A stretch of DNA of 64,000 nucleotides from Desulfobacterales bacterium (GTDB taxonomy: Bacteria; Desulfobacterota; Desulfobulbia; Desulfobulbales; JAGXFP01): assembly GCA_024637225.1 (NCBI GenBank), contig JAGXFP010000018.1, positions 1 to 64,000 of the forward strand, in the 5' to 3' direction. Shown here piece by piece: positions 16,259-24,830 of this stretch. The translations under genes were made by a program, and so were the position numbers. Below the pieces are notes generated by a model. That model saw only the letters and a list, made by a program, of their open reading frames with translations. It was not told the DNA's origin and searched no databases. How positions within the stretch are numbered: the stretch's first letter is position 1; each line of letters starts with the position of its first letter.

Positions 16259-17267
16259 TCTCCCGATCCTCACCCTGATCGTGATCTGCGGGTTTTTCGC
16301 CATCCTGGTCAAGGACCTGCTCGGCTCGGCGGTGATCTTCGGGGCCTACAGCTTTCTGATGTGCCTGCTCTGGACCGAGATGGGGGCGGTCGATGTCGCC
16401 TTTACCGAAGCGGCGGTCGGGGCCGGGGTCAGCACCGTGTTGTTTTTCGCGGCGGTGCACCGCACCTCCCGCGAGGTCAGATCGAGAAAATCCGGGCGGA
16501 AACTCTACAAGGGGCTCGGTCTTCTCGCCTCGGCGCTACTGGGCGGCATCCTGTTTTACGCCTCCGGCGATTTTCCCGGCTGGGCCGATCCGGCCTCCCC
16601 CGCCTCAACCCACCTTTCCCCCCATTTTATCACCCGGACCATCGAGGAGACCTCGGTGCCGAATATCGTCACCTCGGTGCTCGCCGACTACCGGAGCTTC
16701 GATACCATGTTCGAAACGGCGGTGGTCTTTACCGCCGGTCTGGCGGTCCTGATCCTCCTCCGGATCGGAGGGTGCCGGACGGCCGGGCCGGTCTGGCAAA
16801 CAGCCGCCGCGATCAGGCCCGCCTACGGCGATTCGATTATCCGTTTCGTCACCAGGCAACTCACCCCCTTCATCCAGCTCTTCGCCCTCTATGTAGTCGC
16901 CCACGGCCACCACAGCCCCGGCGGCGGCTTCCAGGGCGGGGTGATCCTCGGGGCCTCCTTTATCCTGCTGGCGATCAGCTACGACCTTAAAATGTCGATG
17001 AACCGGATCAACGAAAAGGCCGCCCTGCTCCTGGCCAACAGCGGCCTGCTGCTTTACGCGGGCATCGGTTTGCTCTGCCTCCTGCTCGGGGCGAACTTCC
17101 TCGACTACTCCATTCTCCAGCGGATCCTGCCGGGCGTCGACGGGGTGGCGGCCCGCTCCCATGCCATGCTCGGCATCGAAATCGGGGTGGCGGTAACCGT
17201 AATGGCAATCGTCATGCTGATCTACAACAACCTGGTCTCAAACGGCACCTACGAGAAAGGGCTGTAG
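16242..17267 (+). CDS. mrpB: DUF4040 (MbhD/MrpA C-terminus-like) plus MrpB fusion subunit
   Basis: The 341-residue protein combines two modules. Residues 1-75 (KDLLGSAVIFGAYSFLMCLL, then DVAFTEAAVGAGVSTVLFFA) match the DUF4040/MbhD segment normally found at the end of MrpA. From about 195 the MrpB domain follows (LTPFIQLFALYVVAHGHHSP, then GGGFQGGVILG). A middle part (about 80-190) resembles the MbhE-like link. The start at 16242 (MIWQFDL) is chosen over 16170 because it matches the domain beginning. No separate mrpA is present, so this fusion probably supplies part of the MrpA function. Confidence 0.85.
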   Translation: MIWQFDLPILTLIVICGFFAILVKDLLGSAVIFGAYSFLMCLLWTEMGAVDVAFTEAAVGAGVSTVLFFAAVHRTSREVRSRKSGRKLYKGLGLLASALLGGILFYASGDFPGWADPASPASTHLSPHFITRTIEETSVPNIVTSVLADYRSFDTMFETAVVFTAGLAVLILLRIGGCRTAGPVWQTAAAIRPAYGDSIIRFVTRQLTPFIQLFALYVVAHGHHSPGGGFQGGVILGASFILLAISYDLKMSMNRINEKAALLLANSGLLLYAGIGLLCLLLGANFLDYSILQRILPGVDGVAARSHAMLGIEIGVAVTVMAIVMLIYNNLVSNGTYEKGL

Positions 17268-17269
17268 AA

Positions 17270-17671
17270 ATGGAATTTCTGCTGAGTAAATACAACTACT
17301 GGCTCTACACCCTGATCATGATGATCGGCCTCTACGGAATGCTGGCCAAGAACAACCTGGTCAAAAAGATCATTTCGATGGGAATCTTCCAGACCGGGAT
17401 CATCGTCTTCTACGTCTCGATCGGCGCCAAGTCCGGCGGCACCATTCCGATTATCGAGCACGGCCAGGGCGCAGCCCACGGGATCATCAACCCGGCCAAC
17501 TACGTCAACCCCCTGCCCCATGTCCTGATGCTGACCGCCATCGTGGTCTCGGTCGGCACCCTCGGGGTGGCCCTGGCCTTGGCCCTGCGGCTCTATACCG
17601 AGTACAACACCCTTCACGAGGATGAAATCATCGAGCGGATCAATCAAGGCGAGGGGGGATCGGATGATTGA
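17270..17671 (+). CDS. mrpC: Mrp antiporter subunit C (NuoK-like)
   Basis: A 133-residue protein with three membrane helices and the NuoK/MrpC pattern (YGMLAKNNLVKKIISMGIFQ; then NPLPHVLMLTAIVVSVGTLG, which holds the family DP/NPLPQALVLTAIVI-like motif). MrpC corresponds to NuoK of complex I and sits between the antiporter-like subunits. It starts two bases after the preceding gene and overlaps mrpD by eight. The acidic C-terminal tail is short. Confidence 0.9.
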   Translation: MEFLLSKYNYWLYTLIMMIGLYGMLAKNNLVKKIISMGIFQTGIIVFYVSIGAKSGGTIPIIEHGQGAAHGIINPANYVNPLPHVLMLTAIVVSVGTLGVALALALRLYTEYNTLHEDEIIERINQGEGGSDD

Positions 17672-19136
17672 CCCCGGCCAGTTGCCGATCCTGATCGTGA
17701 TCATCCCCCTGTTCGGCGCCTTCGCGGTCTCCCTGGCCGGCTGCTGCCTCAGCAAGCGCTGGTGCCTGCCCCTTACCGTTCTGGCCCTGGCCGGTTCGGG
17801 CTGGGCCGCTTTGGCCACCCTCAATCAGGTAATCGCCCGGGGACCGCTCAACTACCGGCTCGGGGGCTGGCCGCCGCCGATGGGGATCGAGTACGTGGTC
17901 GACCACCTGAACGGCCTGGTCCTGGTGGTGATAACGGTGGTGGCCCTCCTGGCCGCGGTAGCTTCGAAAAGAAGCGTCGAGGCTGAAATGCCGAACCGGA
18001 TCAACCTGTATTACCCCCTCTATCTCCTCCTGGTCACCGGACTGCTGGGGATGACCATTACCGGCGACGCCTTCAACCTCTACGTCCTTCTGGAGATCTC
18101 GGCCCTGACCACCTACGCCCTGATCGCCGTCGGCCGGGTCCGCGCCCTGCATGCCGGCTTCAATTACCTGATCCTCGGCACCATCGGCGCAAGCCTTTAT
18201 CTTCTGGGGGTCGGCCACCTCTACATCATGACCGGCTCCCTGAACATGGCCGATCTGGCCGTGATTCTGCCGGATCTCTACAACTCCCCGGCCGTGCTGA
18301 CCGGTTTCATCCTGATCTTGGTCGGGATCTGGACCAAAATGGCCTTTTTCCCGCTCCACACCTGGCTGCCCAACAGCTACACCTATGCCCCCGATGCAAC
18401 GAGCTGCCTGATCGCCCCGCTGATGACCAAGGTCTCGGTCTATATCATGCTGCGGATGATGTTTTCGCTCTTCACCCCGGCCTACGTCTTCCACCATCTG
18501 GAGGTGGCGGCGCCGATCGTCTGGCTGGCGGCGGCGGCGATCGTCGGCGGCTCGCTTCTGGCCCTGACCCAGAAGGATTTCAAGAAAATGCTCACCTACC
18601 TGATCGTCGCCGAGGTCGGCTATATGGTCGGCGGAGCCTGGCTCGCCAACCGCTACGGCATAACCGGGGCGATCCTCCATATTTTGAACGACGCCCTGAT
18701 GACCCTCTGCCTGTTCCTGGCGGCGGCGGCGATCATCTATAAGGTCGGCGGCCGGAAACTCGCGGACCTCAAAGGGATTTTCCACCGGATGCCCCTGACC
18801 ATGGCCGCTTTCATGGTCGGCGCCCTGTCGATGATCGGGGTGCCGCCGACCGCCGGCTTCTTCAGCAAGTGGTATCTGATCCTGGGCGGCATCCAGGCGG
18901 GCCGCTGGGAGTTCGTCGCCGCCCTGCTTTTCTCCAGCCTGGTCAACGCGGTCATCTTTTTCCGGATCGTCGAGATCGGCTTTTTCGAGAAACCGGAGAG
19001 CGGGGAGGTCGCCGAAGCGCCCCTGTCGATGCTGGTCCCGCTCCTGCTGGTCGCCGTAAGCCTGGTTGTGATCGGGATCTACTCCGGCGAGATCGTCACT
19101 ACAATTATTCAGCATGCCGTGCCGGAGGGGATTTGA
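17664..19136 (+). CDS. mrpD: Mrp antiporter subunit D (proton-pumping antiporter-like subunit)
   Basis: The 490-residue protein has about 14 membrane helices of the NuoL/M/N-MrpA/D family. Conserved charges are visible: Glu in the helix-5 motif YVLLEISALTTYALIAVG, Lys in GIWTKMAFFPLHTWLP (helix 7), and Lys in LIAPLMTKVSVYIML (helix 8). The start at 17664 (MIDPGQLP) overlaps mrpC and is preceded by GAGGGGGG. This is the canonical MrpD position after mrpC. Downstream, the operon is interrupted by the four-helix-bundle insertion. Confidence 0.92.
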   Translation: MIDPGQLPILIVIIPLFGAFAVSLAGCCLSKRWCLPLTVLALAGSGWAALATLNQVIARGPLNYRLGGWPPPMGIEYVVDHLNGLVLVVITVVALLAAVASKRSVEAEMPNRINLYYPLYLLLVTGLLGMTITGDAFNLYVLLEISALTTYALIAVGRVRALHAGFNYLILGTIGASLYLLGVGHLYIMTGSLNMADLAVILPDLYNSPAVLTGFILILVGIWTKMAFFPLHTWLPNSYTYAPDATSCLIAPLMTKVSVYIMLRMMFSLFTPAYVFHHLEVAAPIVWLAAAAIVGGSLLALTQKDFKKMLTYLIVAEVGYMVGGAWLANRYGITGAILHILNDALMTLCLFLAAAAIIYKVGGRKLADLKGIFHRMPLTMAAFMVGALSMIGVPPTAGFFSKWYLILGGIQAGRWEFVAALLFSSLVNAVIFFRIVEIGFFEKPESGEVAEAPLSMLVPLLLVAVSLVVIGIYSGEIVTTIIQHAVPEGI

Positions 19137-19142
19137 TCGATA

Positions 19143-19196
19143 GAAGCCAGGAGCCAGAAGCCAGGAGTCAGGAGATACGGCTTAGGAGTCAGTGGG
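19143..19196. repeat. Heptamer tract, reverse orientation, left of the four-helix gene
   Basis: Six to seven imperfect heptamers of the GCCAGGA/GCCAGAA type (AGAAGCCAGGAGCCAGAAG and onward) follow directly after the mrpD stop. They are the reverse complement of the tract at 19677-19769, so the two tracts form inverted flanks around the intervening gene. Confidence 0.8.
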
Positions 19197-19288
19197 AAAG
19201 CTTTACAAGACAAGTGATTTCTTGACTCTGAATTTCGGTTTGTAAGGCCTGGGTAATACTGTTAAAAAATGGGGATCAGCAAGATAAC

Positions 19289-19684
19289 ATGGATCAGCAG
19301 GTTTGGGATGAATCGATGACGAGAGAGCCGGCGAAAACATTCAAGGATTTGATTGTCTGGCAGCGGGCCCATCGACTGGTTCTCGCCATATACAAAATCA
19401 CCGCGACTTTTCCCGCGCATGAACTTTACGGGCTGGTCTCGCAGATCAGAAGGGCAAGTGTTTCAATTGCCACCAATATAGCTGAAGGCTTCACTAAAAG
19501 ATCGACTCCTGAGAAGGCACGTTTTTTGAGCATTTCCCAAGGATCACTTGAGGAAGTTCGCTATTACCTGATTCTCTCCGAAGATCTTGATTATGCGGAA
19601 ACAACAAAACTCCATGACCAATTGACCGAAATAAGCAAATTGCTCGAAGCGTATAGAAGTTCAATTCTGGCCCGAAGCTCCTGA
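19289..19684 (+). CDS. Four-helix-bundle protein (S23/IVS-encoded family)
   Basis: The 131-residue protein matches the S23 or four-helix-bundle family known from 23S rRNA intervening sequences and related to Avd of diversity-generating retroelements. Hallmarks are FKDLIVWQRAHRLVLAIYK, FPAHELYGLVSQIRRASVSI, NIAEGF, and a final helix LLEAYRSSI. The molecular role of free-standing members is unknown. A start at 19316 is also possible. It is inserted between two antiporter genes of one operon, bounded by inverted heptamer tracts, the right one beginning at its stop codon. It therefore looks like a mobile cassette, not an Mrp subunit. Confidence 0.88.
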   Translation: MDQQVWDESMTREPAKTFKDLIVWQRAHRLVLAIYKITATFPAHELYGLVSQIRRASVSIATNIAEGFTKRSTPEKARFLSISQGSLEEVRYYLILSEDLDYAETTKLHDQLTEISKLLEAYRSSILARSS

Positions 19685-19769
19685 CTCCCGGCTCCCGGCT
19701 CCTGGCTCCTGGCTCCTGGCTCCTGGCTCCTGGCTCCTGGCTCCTGGCTCCTGAATTCTGGCTTCTGAA
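19677..19769. repeat. Heptamer tract, forward orientation, right of the four-helix gene
   Basis: About twelve heptamers, mostly GGCTCCT (eight nearly perfect in a row), start at the stop codon of the four-helix gene and end 10 bases before the ATG of the next antiporter subunit. That subunit consequently has no clear ribosome-binding site. The tract is inverted relative to 19143-19196. Confidence 0.85.
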
Positions 19770-19779
19770 TAGTGAAAAA

Positions 19780-21267
19780 ATGCTCGAAACAATAACCTCC
19801 ATAAAACCCCTCCTGGCTGCCGTGGTCTCCCTGGCCGCGGTGCCGCTGATCGTCCTGGCCGGTAAAAAACCGAACCTCCGCGAGGGGGTGACCTTTGCGG
19901 CCGGGCTGCTCAAGTTCGGCCTGGTGCTCTCCATGCTCGGGGCCGTTCTCGACGGCAAGGTTATCGAGTATTCCCTGGTCGAGGTGCTGCCCGGCCTGGC
20001 CATCGCTTTTCGGGTCGACAGTCTCGGGATGCTCTTCGCCCTGGTCGCCTCCTCACTCTGGCTGGTCACCTCGGCCTATTCGATCGGCTACATGCGGGGC
20101 CTCGCCGAACATGCCCAGACCCGCTATTTCGCCTTTTTCGCGGTGGCCCTGTCGGCGACGATCGGGGTGGCCTTTTCCGCCAACCTCTTCACCCTCTACC
20201 TGTTCTACGAAATGCTCTCCCTGGCCACCTATCCCCTGGTCACCCACCACCAGGACGGGGAGGCCCGGATTTCCGGGCGCAAGTATCTGACATATATCCT
20301 CGGCACCTCCATCGGCCTGGTCCTGCCGGCCATGCTGATCTGCTACAACCTGGCCGGCACCCTGGAATTCGGCGGGGCGGGCTTCCTGGCCGGGTCCGGC
20401 GCCTCCCGGGAACTGCTCCTCGTCCTGCTCCTGATGTTCGTCTTCGGCTTCGCCAAGGCGGGGATCATGCCCCTGCACGGCTGGCTGCCGGCGGCGATGG
20501 TAGCCCCCACCCCGGTCAGCGCCCTGCTCCATGCCGTGGCGGTGGTTAAGGTCGGGGCCTTCTCGATCTTCCGGATCGTCACCGGGGTGTTCGGGATCGA
20601 GCTGCTCGCAGACCTGGACCTGAACGATATCGTCCTGATCCTCGCCGCGATCACCATGCTGGTTGCCTCGCTGATCGCCCTTTCCCAGGACGGCCTGAAA
20701 AGACGGCTCGCCTTCTCGACCATCGGCCAGCTCTCCTACATCGTCATGGGCGCGGCCCTGCTCTCCCCGAAAGGGCTGACCGGCGGCATGCTCCATATCG
20801 CCATGCACGCCTTCGGCAAGATCACCCTCTTCATGTGCGCCGGGGCGATTTTCGTCGCCACCGGCAAAAAATACATCAGCGAAATGGTCGGCATCGGCCG
20901 GAGGATGCCGGTGACCATGGCCGCCTTTCTGATCGGCTCCCTATCGGTGATCGGCCTGCCGCCGACCGGCGGCTTCATCAGTAAATGGTTTCTGGTTCTG
21001 GGCACCCTGGAAGCCGAACAACCGGCCATGCTCTTTGTGCTGCTCGGCAGCTCCCTGCTCAACGCCGCCTATTTTCTGCCCATCGTCTATCGCGCCTTTT
21101 TCTGCACCCCGGAAGAGGCGAGATTCGGCGACGAGGTGCGGGAAGCGCCGCTCTGGTGCGTGGCGCCCCTGGTGCTGACCGCCCTGGCGACCGTCATCCT
21201 GTTTTTCTATCCGCAACCCTTCGCGAACCTGGCCCGCCTGGCGGCCCGAGGTTTTATCGGCGGTTGA
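19780..21267 (+). CDS. Second MrpD/NuoN-like antiporter subunit
   Basis: The 495-residue polytopic protein belongs to the complex I antiporter family. It has Glu in LFYEMLSLATYPLVT, Lys in FGFAKAGIMPLHGWLP, a helix-8 Lys/His region (PVSALLHAVAVVKVGAFSI), and the broken-helix segment GGMLHIAMHAFGKITLFM. It probably forms a second ion-translocating channel of the Mrp-like complex. The upstream sequence is a heptamer tract, leaving GTGAAAAAATG with a weak ribosome-binding site. An ISL3-type element follows 46 bases after the stop, so coupling to the downstream genes may be reduced. Confidence 0.9.
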   Translation: MLETITSIKPLLAAVVSLAAVPLIVLAGKKPNLREGVTFAAGLLKFGLVLSMLGAVLDGKVIEYSLVEVLPGLAIAFRVDSLGMLFALVASSLWLVTSAYSIGYMRGLAEHAQTRYFAFFAVALSATIGVAFSANLFTLYLFYEMLSLATYPLVTHHQDGEARISGRKYLTYILGTSIGLVLPAMLICYNLAGTLEFGGAGFLAGSGASRELLLVLLLMFVFGFAKAGIMPLHGWLPAAMVAPTPVSALLHAVAVVKVGAFSIFRIVTGVFGIELLADLDLNDIVLILAAITMLVASLIALSQDGLKRRLAFSTIGQLSYIVMGAALLSPKGLTGGMLHIAMHAFGKITLFMCAGAIFVATGKKYISEMVGIGRRMPVTMAAFLIGSLSVIGLPPTGGFISKWFLVLGTLEAEQPAMLFVLLGSSLLNAAYFLPIVYRAFFCTPEEARFGDEVREAPLWCVAPLVLTALATVILFFYPQPFANLARLAARGFIGG

Positions 21268-21313
21268 GGAAAATACGGGGGAATGAGAGCAAAAAATTCA
21301 GGTTTATTTAAGT

Positions 21314-22660
21314 GGTTCCTCTCGTAAATTGGTGCGAAGCACCGGCAGTATATAATTGAAAAGCATGAGTCTCATCAGTTACTTAGAAGGTGCGAAACTT
21401 ACTATGTATCTGAGAGGAGAACTCATGCTTGTGGAAACATTGATCCAAAACACTGTGGAAATGCAAGGATTTCGTGTCGCTGAAGTCAGATTTGTCGAGG
21501 GTTGTCTGGAGGCCGAGGTGGTGCCGGATCGGCGACATGCCCCCTGTTGTGGGGTTTGTGGACGGAAAGCCATTTACCGGGATAGACGGCATACAAGGAG
21601 ATTCAGACATGTTCCTCTGTGGGGAATTGCGGTCTTTATTCTTTATGCCCCGCGGCGGGTCACCTGCAAGCATTGTAACGGAGTTTATGGAGAATCTCTC
21701 CCTTGGAGCACAGGCAAACAACGGTTCACTCGCGCTCTGATGGTGACTATTGCTACTTGGGCCAGGGTTTTGACTTGGCAACAGGTTGCCGCTCTCTTTC
21801 ACTGTTCTTGGGCTACGGTAGCGGGTGCGGTGGATGAAGCGATCAAGTTTGGTTTGGCGCACCGGGACCTTACTGGAGTCACCCTCATTGGTATCGATGA
21901 GATATCCAGGAAGCGAGGTCATGTTTACGTGACCAATGTCTACGACCTTGAAGAACGACGTTTGCTTTGGAGTGGTGAGGGCCGGGGAAAGGAGACGCTC
22001 AAGACATTTTTCAGGGAATTCGGTGAAGAGCGAACCGCTCGGTTGGCCGGCATTTGCTGCGATATGTGGCAGCCTTATGTCGAAGTCGCCAAGGAAATGG
22101 CGCCGCAAGCTCTTTTGGTGTTTGATAAATTCCATATCGTTCAACATCTCTCCAAGGCGGTGGACCAAGTCAGGCGGAATGAAGTTCACGAGAAAGGAGC
22201 ATCCCACAAGATACTCATGGCGAAGACCCGTTACATCTGGCTCAAGAATCCCTGGAACCTTACCGAGCTACAAAAGGGCCGGCTTGCGGAACTTGAGAAG
22301 CTCAACTTGAAAATCAACCGGGCTTACCTTCTCAAAGAGGCTTTCCGAAAATTCTGGTATTATCGGAATCCTGTATGGGCAAAGCTTTATCTCGATAAAT
22401 GGTTCTGGTGGGCGACACATTCCCGACTTCAACCCATGCGTGATTTTGCCTGGATGCTACGCCGCCGACAAAATGATTTATTGAACTATTTCAAGGCACC
22501 TATCGATAACGGTGCGGTAGAAGGGCTCAATAACAAGGCTAAAGTCATTGTTCACAAGGCTTACGGATTCAGAACTGCAAAGAATTATATCCGAAACCTT
22601 TATCACTGCATGGCGGAACTTCCGTTACCAAAAACCATGCACACATTTGCGTGACGAACC
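21314..22660 (+). mobile_element. ISL3-family insertion sequence with 8-bp target duplication
   Basis: The element is 1347 bp. Its imperfect terminal inverted repeats begin GGTTCCTCTCGTAAAT (left, from 21314) and GGTTCGTCACGCAAAT (right, read inward from 22660). It is flanked by the exact direct repeat ATTTAAGT at 21306-21313 and 22661-22668, the 8-bp duplication typical of ISL3 transposition. It carries one transposase gene. The perfect duplication and intact gene point to a recent insertion. It splits the Mrp operon between the second and third antiporter subunits. Confidence 0.93.
21425..22654 (+). CDS. ISL3-family transposase
   Basis: The 409-residue protein has an N-terminal zinc finger (CCGVCGRKA, then CKHC). 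A small HTH-like region (TWQQVAALFHCSWATVAGAV) and a DDE core follow: Asp in GIDEISRKRGH, Asp in CCDMWQPY, Glu in AVEGLNNKAK, with the family ending KAYGFR. The start at 21425 is chosen because GAGGAGAACTC precedes it; an earlier in-frame ATG at 21356 lacks such a site. The frame is intact over the full family length, so the element may be active. Confidence 0.93.
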   Translation: MLVETLIQNTVEMQGFRVAEVRFVEGCLEAEVVPDRRHAPCCGVCGRKAIYRDRRHTRRFRHVPLWGIAVFILYAPRRVTCKHCNGVYGESLPWSTGKQRFTRALMVTIATWARVLTWQQVAALFHCSWATVAGAVDEAIKFGLAHRDLTGVTLIGIDEISRKRGHVYVTNVYDLEERRLLWSGEGRGKETLKTFFREFGEERTARLAGICCDMWQPYVEVAKEMAPQALLVFDKFHIVQHLSKAVDQVRRNEVHEKGASHKILMAKTRYIWLKNPWNLTELQKGRLAELEKLNLKINRAYLLKEAFRKFWYYRNPVWAKLYLDKWFWWATHSRLQPMRDFAWMLRRRQNDLLNYFKAPIDNGAVEGLNNKAKVIVHKAYGFRTAKNYIRNLYHCMAELPLPKTMHTFA

Positions 22661-22700
22661 ATTTAAGTAAGGTAAAACACTGTAAAATCCGAAGGTTTCC

Positions 22701-22949
22701 ATGGCTGATCATAAAAAACATCTCTTCGACAATCCGAAAAATAGCCGGTGGCTCATCTACGCCCTCGTCGCTTGCCTGCTGCTACTCCTCGCCCTGGAGC
22801 CGCTGATCGAGATGCACCCCTATTTCCCCTGGGAGGAGTGGCCGGGTTTCTACGCGATTTTCGGCTTTGCGGCCAGCGCTCTCCTGATCCTGGCCGCCGG
22901 ATACATTTTCCGCCCCCTGGTGAAACGCGACGAGGACTATTATGACTGA
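22701..22949 (+). CDS. Small two-TM protein of the Mrp operon
   Basis: An 82-residue protein with two membrane helices (about 17-34 and 47-70) and charged ends (MADHKKH; KRDEDYYD). Its stop overlaps the start of the third antiporter-like subunit by eight bases, which ties it to the operon. The role is unknown; small subunits like this are found with Mrp/Mbh-type complexes. It is the first gene after the insertion sequence. Confidence 0.75.
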   Translation: MADHKKHLFDNPKNSRWLIYALVACLLLLLALEPLIEMHPYFPWEEWPGFYAIFGFAASALLILAAGYIFRPLVKRDEDYYD

Positions 22950-24714
22950 GCTCCTGCTGCCGCCCGCCCTGATCTACATAGTCGGCGCCCTACTGGTTCC
23001 GCTTCTGCCGGGCCGGATCAAGTCGATCTACCTGCTGATCCTGCCGGTGGCCGCCTTTCTCGTTCTGCTCAACACCCCGGCCGCTGCCGTTCTCCACTTT
23101 GATTTTCTCGGTTTTGAGCTGGTCCCTTTCCAGATCGACCGCCTCTCCCTGGTCTTTGCCTATATCTATCTGCTGATTTCCCTGATCGGCACGATCTACA
23201 CCCTGCACTTCAAAAGCGACCTGGAAAAGGTCAGCGGCCTGCTCTACGCAGGCAGCGCCCTGGGGGTGGTCTTCGCAGGCGATCTTTTTTCTTTTTTTGT
23301 CTTCTGGGAGATGCTCACCGTAACCGCCCTGGCCCTGATCTGGGCGCGGCGGACCAGGGAATCCCAAGCTGCAGGCTTCCGCTACCTGATGGTCCACGTC
23401 TTCGGGGGTCTGGTCCTGCTGGCCGGGATCGTCATGTATATCGACGAACAGCAGTCCATCGCCCTGGGCCATATCGGTCTTACCAGTCCGGCCACCTACC
23501 TTATCTTCCTGGGCATGGGGATCAACGCCGCCTGGCCCCTGCTCCACACCTGGCTGACCGACGCCTACCCCGAAGCCACGGTCGGCGGGGCCGTGCTGTT
23601 AAGCGCCTTTACCACCAAGACCGCGGTCTACGCCCTGGCCCGGACCTATCCCGGCACCGAAGCGCTGATCTGGATCGGAGCGGTGATGGCGATCTTCCCC
23701 CTCTTTTACGCCATGATCGAAAACGACCTACGGCGGGTCCTCTCCTACAGCCTGATCAACCCGGTCGGCTTCATGATGGTCGGGATCGGCATCGGTACGG
23801 AGCTCTCGATCAACGGCGCCGCCGCCTACGCCTTCGTCCACATTCTTTATAAATCGCTGCTCTTTATGGCAATGGGCGCCGTGCTCTACCGGACCGGAAC
23901 GGCAAAGGCCACCGGCCTTGGCGGCCTGCACCGGTCGATGCCTTGGACCGCCCTCTTCTGCGTGATCGGGGCGGCCTCGATCGCCTTCCCCCTGACCGGC
24001 GGCTTCGTCAGTAAATCGATGATCATCGACGCGGCCGCCCACCACCATCTGGCACTGATCTGGCTGACCCTGCTCTTCGGCGCGGCCGGGGTTTTCCTGA
24101 CCTCGGGTCTAAGGATCTGCCATGCCGCCTTCTTCGGCAAGGACCGCGGCGACCGGGTCGAGGAAGCGCCGGGGAATATGCTTTTCGCCATGGGGCTGGC
24201 CGCCTCCTCCTGCATCCTGATCGGGGTCTTCCCGAAATTCCTCTACCAAATCCTGCCCTATCCGGTCGATTTCGAGCCCTATACCGCCGCCCATATCGTC
24301 ACCCAGCTCCAGCTGCTCCTCTTCGCAACCCTGGCCTTTACCCTGCTGATCCGGGCCGGGATCTATCCGGCCGCACAAAGGGCGGTCAACCTGGACGCCG
24401 ACTGGTTCTACCGGAAGGGTGGGCGCCTGTTTTACCTCGGGGCCGATAAATTCTTCAACACCCTGAACCGGACCGCCGAGCAGCTCTTTATAAAAAAAAT
24501 CGCCGGCACCCTCGCCGGATTCACCCGGCAAGGCCCGGCCCATCTGGCCTGGCTGGTTTTAAACCCGCTCTGGCAAGTGAGCCTCGGCCGGGAAGAGCGG
24601 CAGCGCCGAAAGGCTGCCCTCTACCGGAGCTTCACGACCGGCACCATGGGCCTCGCTCCGATGGCGGTGTTAATCGCCTTCATACTGGGACTGATTTTTC
24701 TGATCGGCAATTAG
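22942..24714 (+). CDS. Third antiporter-like subunit, lacking the helix-7 lysine
   Basis: The 590-residue polytopic protein is of the NuoL/MrpD family with a C-terminal extension (about 480-590) ending in one more membrane helix. The helix-5 Glu is kept (FFVFWEMLTVTALALI, Glu123) and a Lys is present in helix 8 (SAFTTKTAVYAL, Lys226). The helix-7 position that is Lys in the two other antiporter subunits is Asn195 (GINAAWPLLHTW). It may therefore be a structural or altered ion channel. It is the last gene of the Mrp-like operon and ends in TAG. Confidence 0.88.
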   Translation: MTELLLPPALIYIVGALLVPLLPGRIKSIYLLILPVAAFLVLLNTPAAAVLHFDFLGFELVPFQIDRLSLVFAYIYLLISLIGTIYTLHFKSDLEKVSGLLYAGSALGVVFAGDLFSFFVFWEMLTVTALALIWARRTRESQAAGFRYLMVHVFGGLVLLAGIVMYIDEQQSIALGHIGLTSPATYLIFLGMGINAAWPLLHTWLTDAYPEATVGGAVLLSAFTTKTAVYALARTYPGTEALIWIGAVMAIFPLFYAMIENDLRRVLSYSLINPVGFMMVGIGIGTELSINGAAAYAFVHILYKSLLFMAMGAVLYRTGTAKATGLGGLHRSMPWTALFCVIGAASIAFPLTGGFVSKSMIIDAAAHHHLALIWLTLLFGAAGVFLTSGLRICHAAFFGKDRGDRVEEAPGNMLFAMGLAASSCILIGVFPKFLYQILPYPVDFEPYTAAHIVTQLQLLLFATLAFTLLIRAGIYPAAQRAVNLDADWFYRKGGRLFYLGADKFFNTLNRTAEQLFIKKIAGTLAGFTRQGPAHLAWLVLNPLWQVSLGREERQRRKAALYRSFTTGTMGLAPMAVLIAFILGLIFLIGN

Positions 24715-24830
24715 ATCGCCGCGCCATTTCCAGCTGGGCCCTTGGCTATTTAAGCGGAGAAAAATCAAATCAGGCGAGCGTAACCAATCAATTTGTTAAA
24801 ATGTAACTACTTGAAAATACTTGTTTATTT

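Noticed and set aside
17640-19115. 491-codon minus-strand frame opposite mrpD
   Set aside because: Composition dominated by Asp, Gly, Gln, Arg and His, typical of antisense translation of a GC-rich membrane protein gene.
15912-22654. DabA/DabB-type carbon-accumulating complex in the Mrp-like operon
   Set aside because: NuoL-like subunits are present, but there is no large DabA (DUF2309-type) protein, and the gene order is that of an Mrp operon.
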